Assembly (NCBI GenBank): GCA_032718475.1
Contig: JAUCBJ010003422.1
Span: forward strand, 1 to 28,623
Direction of reading: 5' to 3'
Origin: Nemertoderma westbladi
Lineage: Eukaryota; Xenacoelomorpha; Nemertodermatida; Nemertodermatidae
Length of the DNA stretch: 28,623 nt
The position numbers and the translations under genes are program-made. The notes beneath the pieces were generated by a model that was not told the origin of the DNA, ran no database searches, and saw only the letters and a list, made by a program, of their open reading frames with translations. This document shows positions 1 through 11,346 of the stretch, piece by piece (the first letter of the stretch is position 1; each line of letters starts with the position of its first letter).

Positions 1-778
1 TCCCATACAAGAGTTTACTTTATCATCACTGTTGGTAAAACAATTCCATAGTTGATGCTACAATGTTATGATGCTAAACTGTCTGAAATTCGTTCACGAT
101 TCTGGATCGAAAAGTAACGTACATTGGTACTCAAACTGATTTTCGATGGCCCCAAATGTCATTGTTAACGCTGTGGGTTCCACATCGTAGTTCCGATTCA
201 ACCTACAGTGCCATTCCGGCATCTGGGTGTCGATTTATTTGGTCCATTGTATTTAAAGGAAACAAATTAAAGCTTGGCCCATTCTATTAACCAGTGCCTG
301 TGTTAGTGTTCGCCTATACACCTGGAGATTGTTTCAGACTAAATCGGCTAAAATTATTACACATTTGGTTTTTCGCAAGTTCTTGGCCTATCGACTTCGG
401 CCCTTTACTCCTAGAATCTTCCATTCCAATAATGCAAAAACATTTCGCCAACTATCTCGCATGAAATTCCCTACTGGATGTGGTGGATTGGGAATTTAAT
501 CCTGATCGTACAGTAGTCCTGCTTCTGGTGAAATTTTGAACGAAAACTCTGCCATAAGCTCCTACCCTAACTTCCCCAACTTGAAGTCATGGAGTGTGAA
601 GTCATGTAGTAGAAGATATTGTGAATCTGCGACTAATTGTTGCCAGTCTCTACAGATTCGCAGCATTCTGTCAGTCTGTTTCTCTGTTATTATTATATAA
701 AGATCGAAGGTTTCATATTTATTCTACCTCGCCACCCTGACGGCGTCACTCTTCCCTTGAGTATAAAATACCACATTT
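1..778. other. Non-coding stretch, no gene seen
   Basis: I see no conserved coding frame, RNA gene or repeat here. The one short open frame (637-819, plus) has no recognisable composition and runs into the hairpin repeat that follows. It lies beyond the 3' end of the minus-strand epimerase gene. Confidence 0.5.
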
Positions 779-963
779 GCCACTTTGCTGCGGCCTTTTC
801 TTCACTAAATTTGTTCTGACGGTGAAGTCAATGCAGAAAACGTTTCCGCAATTCTCACAAAAATTGTGGGATAATCCGCTATTGTGAGAATTGCGGAAAA
901 GTTTTCTGCACCGACTTCTCAGTCAGAAAAATTTAGTGAAGGAAATGCCAGCAGCAAAGTGGC
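779..963. repeat. Hairpin MITE-like inverted repeat (about 82-bp arms)
   Basis: Arms 779-860 and 882-963 are inverted copies at roughly 85 percent identity around a loop of about 21 nt. Each outer end reads GCCACTTTGCTGC when read inward. Such a short, fully self-complementary unit with no ORF is typical of a miniature inverted-repeat transposable element or a foldback MITE. I could not identify a target-site duplication, so the superfamily is open. Confidence 0.6.
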
Positions 964-1449
964 AGTGAATAATAACATTGCATTGGTAATAACATTCAAG
1001 GACTACAATACTGTAAATATGTAGTAGACCTTGAGGATACTAGGCCTACATAAGAAATGTAGACCTTGTACAATTTCTTTAGAAAATTATTGATAGCTTG
1101 AGAAAATCGCTTTTACCCCTGAATTATCTTTATCTTAAGTAACATGGTTTGGTTAACATGCTTAAGTAACGTGGTTCGAACTTCGAATGATATAATACTT
1201 TTATGGGATTTACAAAAATTAAAACAAAATATTATTAGTAAATATATAATACTATATTATTGATATAGACGCAGTAAACGCACTAATAGCTAATACTAAT
1301 AGATAATACTAATAGCACTGTTGTTAATTACACTTGGTTACATTGCTCCACACCTATAATCATTATTATTTATTACCACTCCCAAGTTTATAGTTGATAT
1401 TTATGTGACAAATGACAGAACAAGATTTCGACCTATTTGATAAACCTTA
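964..1449. other. Intergenic, 3' flank of the epimerase gene
   Basis: AT-rich DNA with no coding signal. It includes the likely poly(A) signal of the neighbouring minus-strand gene at 1369-1374 and one copy of the recurrent octamer TAGGCCTA near 1041. Confidence 0.5.
1369..1374 (-). terminator. Putative poly(A) signal AATAAA of the epimerase gene
   Basis: TTTATT on the plus strand reads AATAAA on the minus strand, about 76 nt past the epimerase stop codon. Spacing and strand fit a cleavage and polyadenylation signal, but the hexamer is common in AT-rich DNA. Confidence 0.4.
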
Positions 1450-2520
1450 TTACTCGCCACTGAAGCCACCTGGATTCCCGGTCTGCCACCTCCATAGATC
1501 ACCACACATCTCCTCCAACCCCCGTTCCGCACACCAACCCAACTCATCCTTCGCTAAACCCGGATTGGCGAACACCGACCCAACATCCCCCGCCCGTCTA
1601 CCCACCGTCTCGTACGGTATCAAGCGCCCACTGGCTCGCCCCAACGCAGCGATCATCTCCAACACCGAGTACCCCCTACCGGTACCGAGATTATAAACCT
1701 TCAAACCGCAGTTAGTAGATAGTTTATCTAAAGCCTTAACATGGCCCTTAGCTAAGTCCACCACATGTATATAATCTCTAACCCCAGTACCGTCAGCTGT
1801 GTCGTAATCTCCTCCGAAGACAGCAACTTTCGGGCGTCTACCTATGGCGACCTGAGAAACAAACGGCATAAGATTGTTCGGAACACCTTGTGGGTCCTCA
1901 CCTATTAACCCGCTACTGTGGGCACCCACCGGGTTAAAGTACCTCAGTAGGATTATATTCCATCGAGAGTCCGATGCAAATATATCCTTAAATATTTCCT
2001 CCTGAAAGAGTTTGGTTTTACCGTATGGGTTTGGGCAGTTCCCCACCGGGTGGCATTCGTCTATTGGAACGTACTGAGGAACACCGTAGACCGTAGCGGA
2101 ACTAGAGAACAAAAGGTTCCTACAATTAAATTCGTTCATGAGTCTAGCGAGGTTCAAAGCGCAGGTTAGGTTAACGGTGTGGTACAATAAGGGGTTAGAG
2201 ACGGATTCTCCTACTGCTTTGAGTCCAGCTAGATGAATCCCGGCATCAAACTTGTTGTACTTCTCGAAAACCGCTTTCAATTCGTTGTAATTAGTGCAGT
2301 CCACTTGGTGGAAGTCGACCTTTCTTCCAGTGATCTTTTCCACGCGAACAATGCTCTCAGGTAAAGATTGCGTTTGCGACGCCACTGCGTTACTTAAGTT
2401 ATCCACAACCACTGGATTGTACCCGGCGTCCAATAGTTCTACTAGACAATGACTGCCGATAAAGCCCGCGCCGCCTGTAACTAGAATCTTTTTTTCTAGT
2501 TTATTATTATCATCACCCAT
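1450..2520 (-). CDS. GALE: UDP-galactose 4-epimerase (full length, no introns)
   Basis: The predicted 356-residue protein interconverts UDP-galactose and UDP-glucose in the cytosolic Leloir pathway (family knowledge). Visible signatures are those of an extended short-chain dehydrogenase. They are the NAD-binding GGAGFIG at residues 16-22, the HLAGLKAVGES block at 96-106, SSSATVYG at 139-146, and the catalytic Tyr166/Lys170 pair in NPYGKTK. Next come the substrate-binding NPVGAH..G.IGEDP.G.PNNL.P run at 196-220, and GDYDTADGTGVRDYIHV at 237-253. The length matches animal enzymes of about 350 residues, and the C-terminal DLWRWQ..NP.GF motif is intact. The ATG at 2520 gives a short N-terminal extension before the Rossmann fold. 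At the position that corresponds, in my alignment, to human Cys307 and E. coli Tyr299, the residue is Val316. That is small, so use of UDP-GalNAc/GlcNAc is possible (inference). Animal homologues usually have several introns; here the coding part has none. Confidence 0.95.
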   Translation of the reverse strand: MGDDNNKLEKKILVTGGAGFIGSHCLVELLDAGYNPVVVDNLSNAVASQTQSLPESIVRVEKITGRKVDFHQVDCTNYNELKAVFEKYNKFDAGIHLAGLKAVGESVSNPLLYHTVNLTCALNLARLMNEFNCRNLLFSSSATVYGVPQYVPIDECHPVGNCPNPYGKTKLFQEEIFKDIFASDSRWNIILLRYFNPVGAHSSGLIGEDPQGVPNNLMPFVSQVAIGRRPKVAVFGGDYDTADGTGVRDYIHVVDLAKGHVKALDKLSTNCGLKVYNLGTGRGYSVLEMIAALGRASGRLIPYETVGRRAGDVGSVFANPGLAKDELGWCAERGLEEMCGDLWRWQTGNPGGFSGE

Positions 2521-2620
2521 TCTGGCCTAATGTTAGTCGCGGAACTGGTAGTAAGAGTAACTGAGGAAGTACAACAAACAAAATCCAGGTAAATGAACTA
2601 ATTAGTACGGGCAATATATA
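2521..2620 (-). promoter_or_regulatory. 5' leader of the epimerase gene with possible 3' splice site
   Basis: Read on the minus strand, the sequence just before the ATG contains two pyrimidine-rich tracts that end in AG (CTTCCTCAG, then TTACTACCAG). These could be acceptors of a 5'-UTR intron, which would leave the coding part intact. No donor or promoter could be assigned, so this is a suggestion only. Confidence 0.2.
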
Positions 2621-4180
2621 TACATAAATTTTTACATCGATTTAGTATAGGCCTAAAGTAATTTTTTACATACAAGAACAAGGCAGCAAGGCGACTGAAA
2701 AATTAAGAAATTCCTCGACGCATATTTATTTAGTATGTGCTGATGATACCAACGACAATATACTACCGTTACAGCAGAGCAGGGACGTAGGGCTGCTGTA
2801 CAGTAGCTTTACATGTGACCGCGGCCCCCTCCCCCGGACAGCGTTCGTTCAGGTACCGGTACAGCTGTATGCTATACTGTACTATTCATCAATCAAATTG
2901 AAGGAAATATTTTGAATTTCCCGCCAATAGGTTATAAACTATGTGAGATGAACAATTCGAGCTTTGACAGGAGAGTTGGAGTTTTGATTTGAATAACCGA
3001 GGGTGATCGGCGAGGGGAGGGGAGGTCATGGATGGATGGTAGCGTAGGGTCTACCGTCCACAGTACGATATGAAGACACATAAGATGGCGAATTCGAAAG
3101 ATACAAATAATTCTTATTTGCTGGCTATTCCTATGGATATTATTTAAATGTTCCATACCTTACTATCCCATTACTCTCCCATAGATTACTATACCACATT
3201 ACTGTCCCACACATTACTCTCCAATACATTGCCTACTTAAGTTTAACATGATAACTATACAATAAAATATACCGTTACGGGTTACACTGTACACAGTAGA
3301 TTCAATTATGGACAATGTATAGGCCTAGTGCTCAACAAGTAACACACATCTGTGCCATACAATGATAGGATACAGTACGTATGTGATTCTGATAGGATTA
3401 TATATACTGTAGCTTGATTTACTGCTGGTGTGTTCTGTGAGTGGTATATTATTAATAACCAACCCTTATCCCTTTATTGACCGACATATCTCGCTCGCGA
3501 TGGAGTGGAACCTACATCTCGCTGTATGGGTGACAGTAATCATTACTGTGAATTGTATAGGGAAGCAGCTACAGTAGTTTACTGTTAGTTCTGATTAAAC
3601 TCAGAAACACACACGGTTCAGTTACAGAGGCGCTAATTATACATCCATGTCAATGATGTGGGGCGAGCCACAAAGTCTAGCTGTGCCTTGCGCAGCAGTA
3701 TTAGTGGGCCCTCTGTCGTTGTTGTTGAATATGTTTGACACTAATAAGTCGGACAATCATTGATGAAATATAACCAAACTTGGCAAACATGTATTCTATC
3801 GAAAGTTTAGAAATTCTACACAATGACAGACTTATTATATAGTTACTCTGACGGCCGCAAGGTGGCTAATTAAAAAAAACTAAAAGTACCTTACTGCTTA
3901 TTCTATTCTCAGTGCTGCGCGAAGGCCCCACGAACGTGTGCTAATATACTTCTACCGTAACTGAATAACAAAATGGCTCCCCTCACTATTATATAACACG
4001 TTCGCAGTTAATTCGGACACCTTACAGAACCTGCAACATACATAACATTCTACTGTAGCAGCGATCGTGATTGGACATTATTGCAACGAGGAATGAATAT
4101 GGTACTACATATTAATAAATTGTCCCTTGTTTTTGCTGGAAAATCGGAGGTCTACAATATACTGTAGGTTTACGGTATTT
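2621..4180. other. Intergenic, no gene recognised
   Basis: AT-rich DNA with scattered CTGTA/TACAG-type words and copies of TAGGCCTA (2651, 3321) and ACCGGTAC (2854). Short open frames such as 2932-3156 (minus) show no conserved features. Confidence 0.45.
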
Positions 4181-4200
4181 TGATCTTTTTACGCCCCCTA

Positions 4201-4220
4201 CCCCCCCCCCCCCCCCCCCC
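4201..4220. repeat. Poly(C) run of 20
   Basis: Twenty consecutive C, preceded by CCCCCTA. The run creates an artificial proline stretch in a short open frame at 4180-4422. Another C-rich tract lies at 4385-4398. Such runs are prone to length errors in assembly. Confidence 0.9.
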
Positions 4221-4940
4221 TATTGCAATTACACGTGTTTGCTCGCAGTTAACCATTGTTACCTACTTGGTTTCATTCATACTTCGCTTCCAGGTAGTCG
4301 CGGGGGAATTTGAGTTGGACATTGGATGTACGAATGACGAGCTCATACAAATGATAAACTCTTTAAGGTTTAAGGGGAGAGTACACCCCCCCCCCTCCCT
4401 GAACATTTTTTTAAATGTCTAAAATTTATATTGAAACTAAAATATCTTGATTTTATAAGTTATGGGCTTTTTAAAATATGGCTAAACATTTGTTTTTTCG
4501 AAAAATTTTCAAATTTCCAGTCGCCCTCTAGCAGCCATTGAATGAATCAAGATTTGCGGTTAAAATGCTACTAGTTTTACAGTAGTTGCTTAGTTATTAC
4601 TTTCATGTAGTTATTTAATTTAACTAGTTTCAATTTTAGGTGAAATTGTTTTTTTCGAATTACGGAGGTGAGTTCCACAAAAGTTATCGGATAAAATTTT
4701 AGTTTAGCCTTTTTATGAAAAGTAATTAATATTTATAACATTTGGCAAAATTTTAACTAATTTCATTCCAAGATAATTGCCTACAAATTTTAAACCTTCC
4801 CGCCACAACTGGCTGCCTGTGGTCTGAAGAAAACAGCGATAACTTGAGAACTAAGAGGTTTCGCTAAGCGGTTTTCAGATTTGAATTCCTCATTAAATTC
4901 TGATATAGATTAAATAAACAGATATTTGAATTTGACATGT
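4221..4940. other. Intergenic; one weak exon-like segment
   Basis: Mostly featureless AT-rich DNA. Positions 4292-4369 form a short open segment with balanced composition, preceded by TTCGCTTCCAG and followed by AAGGTTTAAG. This could be an internal exon, but no partner exon or protein family is recognisable. Confidence 0.25.
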
Positions 4941-4964
4941 GGGGGGGGGGGGGGGGGGGGGGGG
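4941..4964. repeat. Poly(G) run of 24
   Basis: Twenty-four consecutive G followed by TACCCCCCC. Such a tract can form G-quadruplex-like structures and is a site of polymerase slippage. Its exact length should be treated as uncertain. Confidence 0.9.
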
Positions 4965-6967
4965 TACCCCCCCTTACATGAAATTGTAGCTGTTTTAGTT
5001 TTATCTGAAATTAATTATATTAAATAAATTTCATTATGTAAAAATCTATTTTTTCAAAGATTAAGGATACACGATATTGCGACGCCATAGGACAGGCCAC
5101 GTGGTGTGGACTACAACATTTTTATGTGGCGAGCCATTTGCCCAGGTCCTGACTTCCCAACACGAGTGCTTCTTGTTTTCCCTTCCCTTCGTTCATATCG
5201 GACCATTATAATGAATAATTGTAAAAAATAACATCGTTATGAAAAAAATACCCAATTTATTAGCCTAAACAATCAGATACCAACAAATTTCTAAATTCAT
5301 ATTTAAATTATTATTAAATAAAATAACATTTAAACAAAACAATATGCAAAATGTGGGGAATTTGTCTGGATGTCTTTACTTGTATTTTTCAATATCAGCA
5401 TTCAGCACATCAGCATTCAATAATTTATCAAACAATTAATTTATAAAACAATCTGATTATTCGGTATTATTCGCGTATTCGTAATGTTATAGCTTTAAGT
5501 TACTCCACGATATTGTGATAGATAATGTTTCTATTAACTTGTAAAGTGTTACATTACGCTATGGCGGACGAGTAATTCTAATAAAAATATTATTTACTAT
5601 TATCATTACTTATATTTTTACTATTGTAACTGAGACTGAGCTCAAATGTGCGCTCACTTAATTAAAATACACTAATGGCTCTAAAACATAAAGATAATTA
5701 ATATATTAAATGATAAAAAATAAAAAATCTTTGAAAGTTTATATCCTTGGCTATCCGGCATATTAATCTTATGTTTTGGATTGACGGATAACAAGAATTT
5801 GGATAATAAAGTTTAATTTTCTAATATCGACGTGATAAAAGACCCTTCCTGTTTTACAATAACTCGGCATATTAATGTCACACTATAGGCTTACTTGACG
5901 ATGTTCTATTATATTATATTTAAAAAAAATAAAGATATACAACATATTCATACCATCTTACTACCCTTAATATATTTTTTTATAATATAACCTATAATAA
6001 AACAAGTTTTCACAAAATTGGAGACGATTTGAGAAATTATGAAAAGGTCATCGCGTCAAATTCCCCACAATATCATGTAAAGTAACTCTAAAGTAAGGCA
6101 AGTTGTCTTACACTGTCGGTTTAGGTATTCATTCATTCATATTCCGGAATATATAATATATATAGTCAATAAATAATAATATAGATAATCGGAGGCAACA
6201 TTGAGCACCAATCAGGAACGAGAAATCCAGTTATTGTACCTAAATTAACGGGAACTTTAAATAAACCATTAAATTACCAGTATATATATATTAACCTAGT
6301 CTTGTCTTCAATTAATAAAGTTAAATTCAAAAAAGAAATTAGCACGGTAATAGGCTGATGTGAGTTTCATTGCCACTAGTTTCAACCGACCAAGGGAACA
6401 TCAACAACCACCACCATATATATGATTCACTAATAGGAGGCTGGGTTAGCAGTATTGTAGTTACACAGAGCTCTTGCGCGATATCAGTAACAACAATCAA
6501 AGGAGGAATTGGGTTAACATGAGATTGAAACCTTTGGGGAAAAGCGGTTTACACAGAGCTCTCGACAAAGAGTACACAAGTACTGTAACAGATCATGCTA
6601 TGCTAATACAAATAACCAACTAAACCATATACCGGTATCACAAATAATTTAAATTATATTTTAATATCACATTCATTAACAAAACACCAAAACCTTTTAT
6701 TAAAATTGACATATATTGGGTGTTGATCATTTCTAATTTCATGATTTCTGATGTGGTGTGTAGTTGGTAGTATACCTATCGTACCGTAATTCATTGTCAA
6801 ATTCCGCAAATAATTATGTAAATTTTACTAGCAATAAAAAAAAGTATATATAATATATCCATAACCGGATAATAAATAAACAAAAAATGAGCATATTTGT
6901 TGGTAAGTAATGGGACCGCATTTAGGCCTAAAACACTGATAGAATCTCCCGGCTCAAGAGCTCTGTG
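4965..6967. other. Intergenic, 3' flank of the flippase gene
   Basis: Very AT-rich, with no coding signal on either strand. A minus-strand AATAAA (TTTATT near 6697) lies about 270 nt past the flippase stop and could end that transcript. Short TA repeats occur near 6140-6170 and 6280. Confidence 0.4.
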
Positions 6968-9900
6968 TTATAAAGAAGAAACCTCGATAACTGAATTACA
7001 ATCGATAGTTTTATCCCCGGAACCAACCATGGAACCACTGGCTGTTTCCCCAAGCGTATCCATTGTATCGTCCCGGACAAGATGGGTATTCCCCTGACCC
7101 CGGCAAGCTCGACGAATTGTAGAAATACCGAGAACGGCCCGTGAAAACCGTCTCGGTACAAAAGGTCGTAATGACTGCACGCGAAACGCTACCCGCATAC
7201 GTCGAGTGAGCGACGGCCGGAGCGCCACCTGTAGTACTCTACCTGTGAGGTCTGGGATAAATATTACACTAAGCACGAGGAGGAGAGCCAACCACGAGAC
7301 TGGAGTGCTGAAAAGAGAAAAGAAAACGCCGTAGTAAGGATTACTCGGGTCGAACCAACACCAGGTCATCACGAACACGAAATAGCCAGCAAGACTTAAA
7401 AACATGGCGAGTGATATCAATAAATTCCAACAATGAATCTCTATAGCCAAACGTAGATGAACAATTAGGATAACCGCAGTTGAAACAAAAACACTAAAAG
7501 CGTATAAATCTGGAGGCAGTCCATCTGGGTTTGATGATAAACCTTGGTGGGAGAAATGGAATATAATATAGGAGATAACGTATAAAGCAATTCCGTGAAG
7601 AAGAGCTCCACCCTGCCAAATAACGAATTGAGACCACGTGAGAGCCGAATTGTGTGCAAGGTCACAGTAGAGACGTGGCTGATTCAACGCGAGTGTTTCA
7701 GGAACATCTTGGTCTACAAGAGCAAAGATAAACACTGGTAATGATGTGAAGGTAACATTGTAACAAGTCAAAATAAAAGTAGCATAGAAGCTTTGCTCAG
7801 AGAAGGTGCAAAGAAACTGAAAGAACAGCTGTCCCATTATGAACACAATGTTCTTGTAGAAGAAATACTGTACTAAAACAGCAAGACGTAGGTAATACCA
7901 GCGACCATGTACTAGAATAGCACGGTGAAGAAATCGGAAACGTTTAAATGCATAATCAGAAGCACGAACGGCCTGACGTCCCTCGTTACCCATTATCCCA
8001 ACTCCAACGTGGCTCTCTTGTATCATAGAAACATCATTGGCCCCATCACCAACAGCCATGCAGGTTGGAGAACCTTTGGAATTTTTAATCAAACTAACAA
8101 CCTCAGCTTTCTGTAAAGGTGATAATCGGCAACAAAGAACAGCTGAACATCGACGGGCCACCTCCACAAAATCTTTTAGAGAACTGCCTTCTTTATCCAA
8201 CATACATTGAGACAGAGTGAGTCCATCCACAACCAGTGCCCGGTAGTTTGAGTCCGGTCCTTCCGCGTTCATTTCAGAGAGAAGAGAGGCCATCTCGCAT
8301 CTAATCGATTCAACCGAATTGAATCCCACAAGGAAACTCCGTTCCATATTTCGTTTAAAGTGGCCACAAGCGAGGCTAATGTTGACGGCAGTCTCGAGTT
8401 TATCTCCAGTGAGAATCCACACACGAATTCCCGCCGCTCTCAGATATTCTATCGTTTCAGCAACACCATCCTGCAATTTATCTTCCACACCAGTTGCTCC
8501 TAACACATGGAAATCGCGTTCCAACTCAGAATATATATCCAATGACTTGGCCTGGCTGTCAAACAGAGATGACTTTGCTTCGATCAGTTTTTGGTTGTAT
8601 TCGTGGTATTGGTCATCTGTTAGCCTCCGTTCAGCCATCACAAGAGTTCTGAGACCCTCAATAGCGAAATCATCTACATGCCGACGAGTTTCATCACGCA
8701 ACCCACTGGTAGCTAAGGGGAGGATTGCACTCTCAGCGCCTTTACAGAGAAGCTTGTAATTCCCATCACGGTCGCGGACAATTACTGACATCCTTTTACG
8801 AGTCGCATCAAACTCTAAAGTGTGTAGAAGTTGGTATCGTTGCCTGGATCCGTTGACATTGACATCAAGGAAGGTAGATGAACCTCCAATAAACACAACC
8901 CCAAACTGAGCAGAAGCAACGACTAGTGCACGTTCATCCGGAGAAGAGGCCTGGTACTCTATTGGTGAGGAAGAATCCACACGATCAAGGGCCTCTGTCG
9001 AATCAATTGAGATTGTTTTGCCGTGATTCACATGAACTGTGTGACAGAGACATATCAGCGTGAGGAAGTCTACAACATCATCAGAGAAATTATCATCAGA
9101 ATCGTCAACAGAACGAAGCAATCTCTCTGATTTGAAACTGGTTCTTGTAAAAAGTGAATGTGCACCATCCCCCTGAGGCGAGACATGCCCATCAACTCTG
9201 TCTGATCTAGAGGCAGCTCTTCGACCATGTGAACTCGAAATAATAGAATGTAGCTCTCCACCCAGATCTGCATAACAAACTCCCCCAACAGAACACCTAC
9301 GGAATATCATCTCATTTTCAGTCAAAGTACCCGTTTTGTCTGCGAAGAGGTACTCAACTTGCCCAAGTTCTTCATTAAGATCGGATGTGTTTGCCAATGC
9401 GGGTGAATCTTCATCGCATAACTCATGGTCCCAAACAAAAAATAATGAACCAAAAAACTTCTGTATTTCGATAGTAACATACATAGAGATGGGAATAATG
9501 TAGGAATTCAAGACAATGAAAGCCAGAAAGTTCTCTAAGGAATTGCTGAATGTAACGCTGGTTTCACTGACGGATTCTCCAAGGTACCAACTAGAGATGT
9601 ACCAAGATTGATTTCTGGTATAGTAATGAAGAATTGAGAGGAGGACTGCTTCACAGAACAAAATTGCCAGAAATATAATGAGGTACTTATTAACACCACG
9701 TTCAATGTTACTCCATTTCGTAGATTTAAAACGGCTATTTAAGGAAAGTTTGGTTTCCACACCAGTGTAGACGGCCATGCCATTAACATAATTTATATTT
9801 TTCAATGTAGATCCTAATAGCAGAAGGTTAGATGGACCAATGGGTTTCTTCACTGTGGGAGAGCTTAAATTACCAGTTCCATTACCACCATTTTCACATT

Positions 9901-10615
9901 TATTACCCGAAAGCTCATTTCCACTTATAGCCATGGTGCCAACAAATCGGTACAAGTCTGCTTCAGGCTGACCGCATTCTATTTTAATTCCTAAAGTTGC
10001 TAGAGACTCGACCGATTGGAAAGATTTAGTCTCTGTGAGACTGTGATATACTTTTAGGTTAGTTTCTCCATCCAGATTTGCAGTTGTGACATGACATTGA
10101 CCCTCATTCTCACTGGTTGATATCAGCACCATGTCGCAGGGAATCTCATCGTCCAGACAAACTTGCACAATATCCCCAACTTGGATGTCTTTCGCCTCAA
10201 TCTTCTTTAAACCCTTACATGTGACCACATGGTAAATTCGTTTGTTAACTTCATTATCAGCCTTGTGTCTCAGCCAGTCCTCATAACCCTGCTTTACCAA
10301 GGCCACTGCTACGACAAAAGCTAAAGGGGCGATTGAGGTTATTGGGGAAACAGGTGACTCGATTATCAACTGAACCATACCCATACAGAGGAAATAAAAA
10401 TTTGCTATCCTGCGAAACTGTTCAAACAAACATTTTGGAAAGAAGTTAATGATTGTATACTTTGAAGATACAATGCGATTATCTGGATAGTTTTGGCTGG
10501 TAGTAGAAATTTCAGGGATGAGTTTGTCTGATGGGTCAAAGTATATTGTTCGTGATTTAGGAGGCTCTCTTTCGGAATTCAATCCCAGGAAATGAGTCAA
10601 CCTTCTAAGCACCAT
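6968..10615 (-). CDS. P4-ATPase phospholipid flippase, ATP11 type (1215 aa, no introns)
   Basis: The predicted protein moves aminophospholipids from the outer to the inner leaflet of plasma or endosomal membranes and usually works with a CDC50/TMEM30 subunit (family knowledge). The order is complete. An N-terminal FFPKCLFEQFRRIANFYFL segment (58-76) precedes TM1-2. The actuator loop has DGET at 182-185. TM4 has PISM at 375-378. The phosphorylation motif DKTGTLT has its Asp at 426. The nucleotide-binding CKGAES lies at 624-629, ILTGDK at 734-739 and GDGANDV at 856-862. A C-terminal set of membrane helices spans about 905-1120. The NTSDLNEELGQVEYLFADKTGT stretch favours the ATP11A/B/C class over other P4 classes. 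An Asn/Gly-rich insert at about 235-256 in the A domain and a basic C-tail make it a little longer than human ATP11 proteins (about 1130-1180). Vertebrate ATP11 genes have many introns, whereas this coding part has none, in 3.6 kb. Confidence 0.95.
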   Translation of the reverse strand: MVLRRLTHFLGLNSEREPPKSRTIYFDPSDKLIPEISTTSQNYPDNRIVSSKYTIINFFPKCLFEQFRRIANFYFLCMGMVQLIIESPVSPITSIAPLAFVVAVALVKQGYEDWLRHKADNEVNKRIYHVVTCKGLKKIEAKDIQVGDIVQVCLDDEIPCDMVLISTSENEGQCHVTTANLDGETNLKVYHSLTETKSFQSVESLATLGIKIECGQPEADLYRFVGTMAISGNELSGNKCENGGNGTGNLSSPTVKKPIGPSNLLLLGSTLKNINYVNGMAVYTGVETKLSLNSRFKSTKWSNIERGVNKYLIIFLAILFCEAVLLSILHYYTRNQSWYISSWYLGESVSETSVTFSNSLENFLAFIVLNSYIIPISMYVTIEIQKFFGSLFFVWDHELCDEDSPALANTSDLNEELGQVEYLFADKTGTLTENEMIFRRCSVGGVCYADLGGELHSIISSSHGRRAASRSDRVDGHVSPQGDGAHSLFTRTSFKSERLLRSVDDSDDNFSDDVVDFLTLICLCHTVHVNHGKTISIDSTEALDRVDSSSPIEYQASSPDERALVVASAQFGVVFIGGSSTFLDVNVNGSRQRYQLLHTLEFDATRKRMSVIVRDRDGNYKLLCKGAESAILPLATSGLRDETRRHVDDFAIEGLRTLVMAERRLTDDQYHEYNQKLIEAKSSLFDSQAKSLDIYSELERDFHVLGATGVEDKLQDGVAETIEYLRAAGIRVWILTGDKLETAVNISLACGHFKRNMERSFLVGFNSVESIRCEMASLLSEMNAEGPDSNYRALVVDGLTLSQCMLDKEGSSLKDFVEVARRCSAVLCCRLSPLQKAEVVSLIKNSKGSPTCMAVGDGANDVSMIQESHVGVGIMGNEGRQAVRASDYAFKRFRFLHRAILVHGRWYYLRLAVLVQYFFYKNIVFIMGQLFFQFLCTFSEQSFYATFILTCYNVTFTSLPVFIFALVDQDVPETLALNQPRLYCDLAHNSALTWSQFVIWQGGALLHGIALYVISYIIFHFSHQGLSSNPDGLPPDLYAFSVFVSTAVILIVHLRLAIEIHCWNLLISLAMFLSLAGYFVFVMTWCWFDPSNPYYGVFFSLFSTPVSWLALLLVLSVIFIPDLTGRVLQVALRPSLTRRMRVAFRVQSLRPFVPRRFSRAVLGISTIRRACRGQGNTHLVRDDTMDTLGETASGSMVGSGDKTIDCNSVIEVSSL

Positions 10616-11346
10616 TGTAAAAAAAAGAATGTTATAACATATGTTCTGTAAATCAAGTGAAATTGCTGCTATAAACTATACAGTCAGGAGTCAGACAGTT
10701 CAATTATAGCCTATAATATACTGATATACGGTATTAGTTATAGTTCAGTTCATATCCCTGTAATATGATACCGGTAGGCCTATTATAATGCAGTAATGTG
10801 ATTTCGTTCATATTGCATTCTGGCATTACCGGTAGGCCCTATTGCTGTATTGCATTAGGCCTAGTCTAACAGTCTAATTCTAATTGTATATTGCTGTATT
10901 GTAACAGCTCAACTCAAATTAATTTAGGCCTAATTAATATCGAATTTGAATAGACCTGTCAGCCTGTAGACCTACCGTTACTACATACTGACATACTACA
11001 GTACTAACTGACAGGACATGGACCAGTGGACACTAGCAGACTGCAGACTACCGTAGCTGGACTTTACAGTTAGAGCACTACACTGCTACTACTGTACCGT
11101 ACTGCACTACCTTCCTACCACCTACCAGCCTACAGCACTAGACAGTTGCTAGAGGTTCCTAGATCCTGATTTTACAGTCCTAGATCTGACCAAATCACAA
11201 AAAATAATCCCAAAACCAACAGACCAAATCACACCGAATGATAGGTGTCTGTCTAGCCTACCAAACTGCCAAATCACAAAAAAAATTGAAAAGTACAGAA
11301 GTAGGCCTACAGAAGTAAAGGAGCAGGTTACAGTGGTAGCTGGCAG
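10616..11346. other. Upstream flank of the flippase gene
   Basis: This must contain the flippase promoter, but no clear TATA or CCAAT element is visible on the minus strand. TTGATTTACAG, read on the minus strand about 35-45 nt before the ATG, could be a 3' splice site. The region is rich in the palindromes TAGGCCTA (near 10774, 10857, 10925) and TACCGGTA (near 10769, 10828) and in TACTGTA/TACAGTA words. Confidence 0.35.

Noticed and set aside
4180-4422. 80-residue ORF with a proline run
   Set aside because: The run is the 20-base C tract. Only a short internal piece (4292-4369) is exon-like and has no recognisable family.
8319-8759. 146-residue plus-strand ORF
   Set aside because: It is antisense to the conserved P-domain/N-domain of the flippase and shows no independent features.
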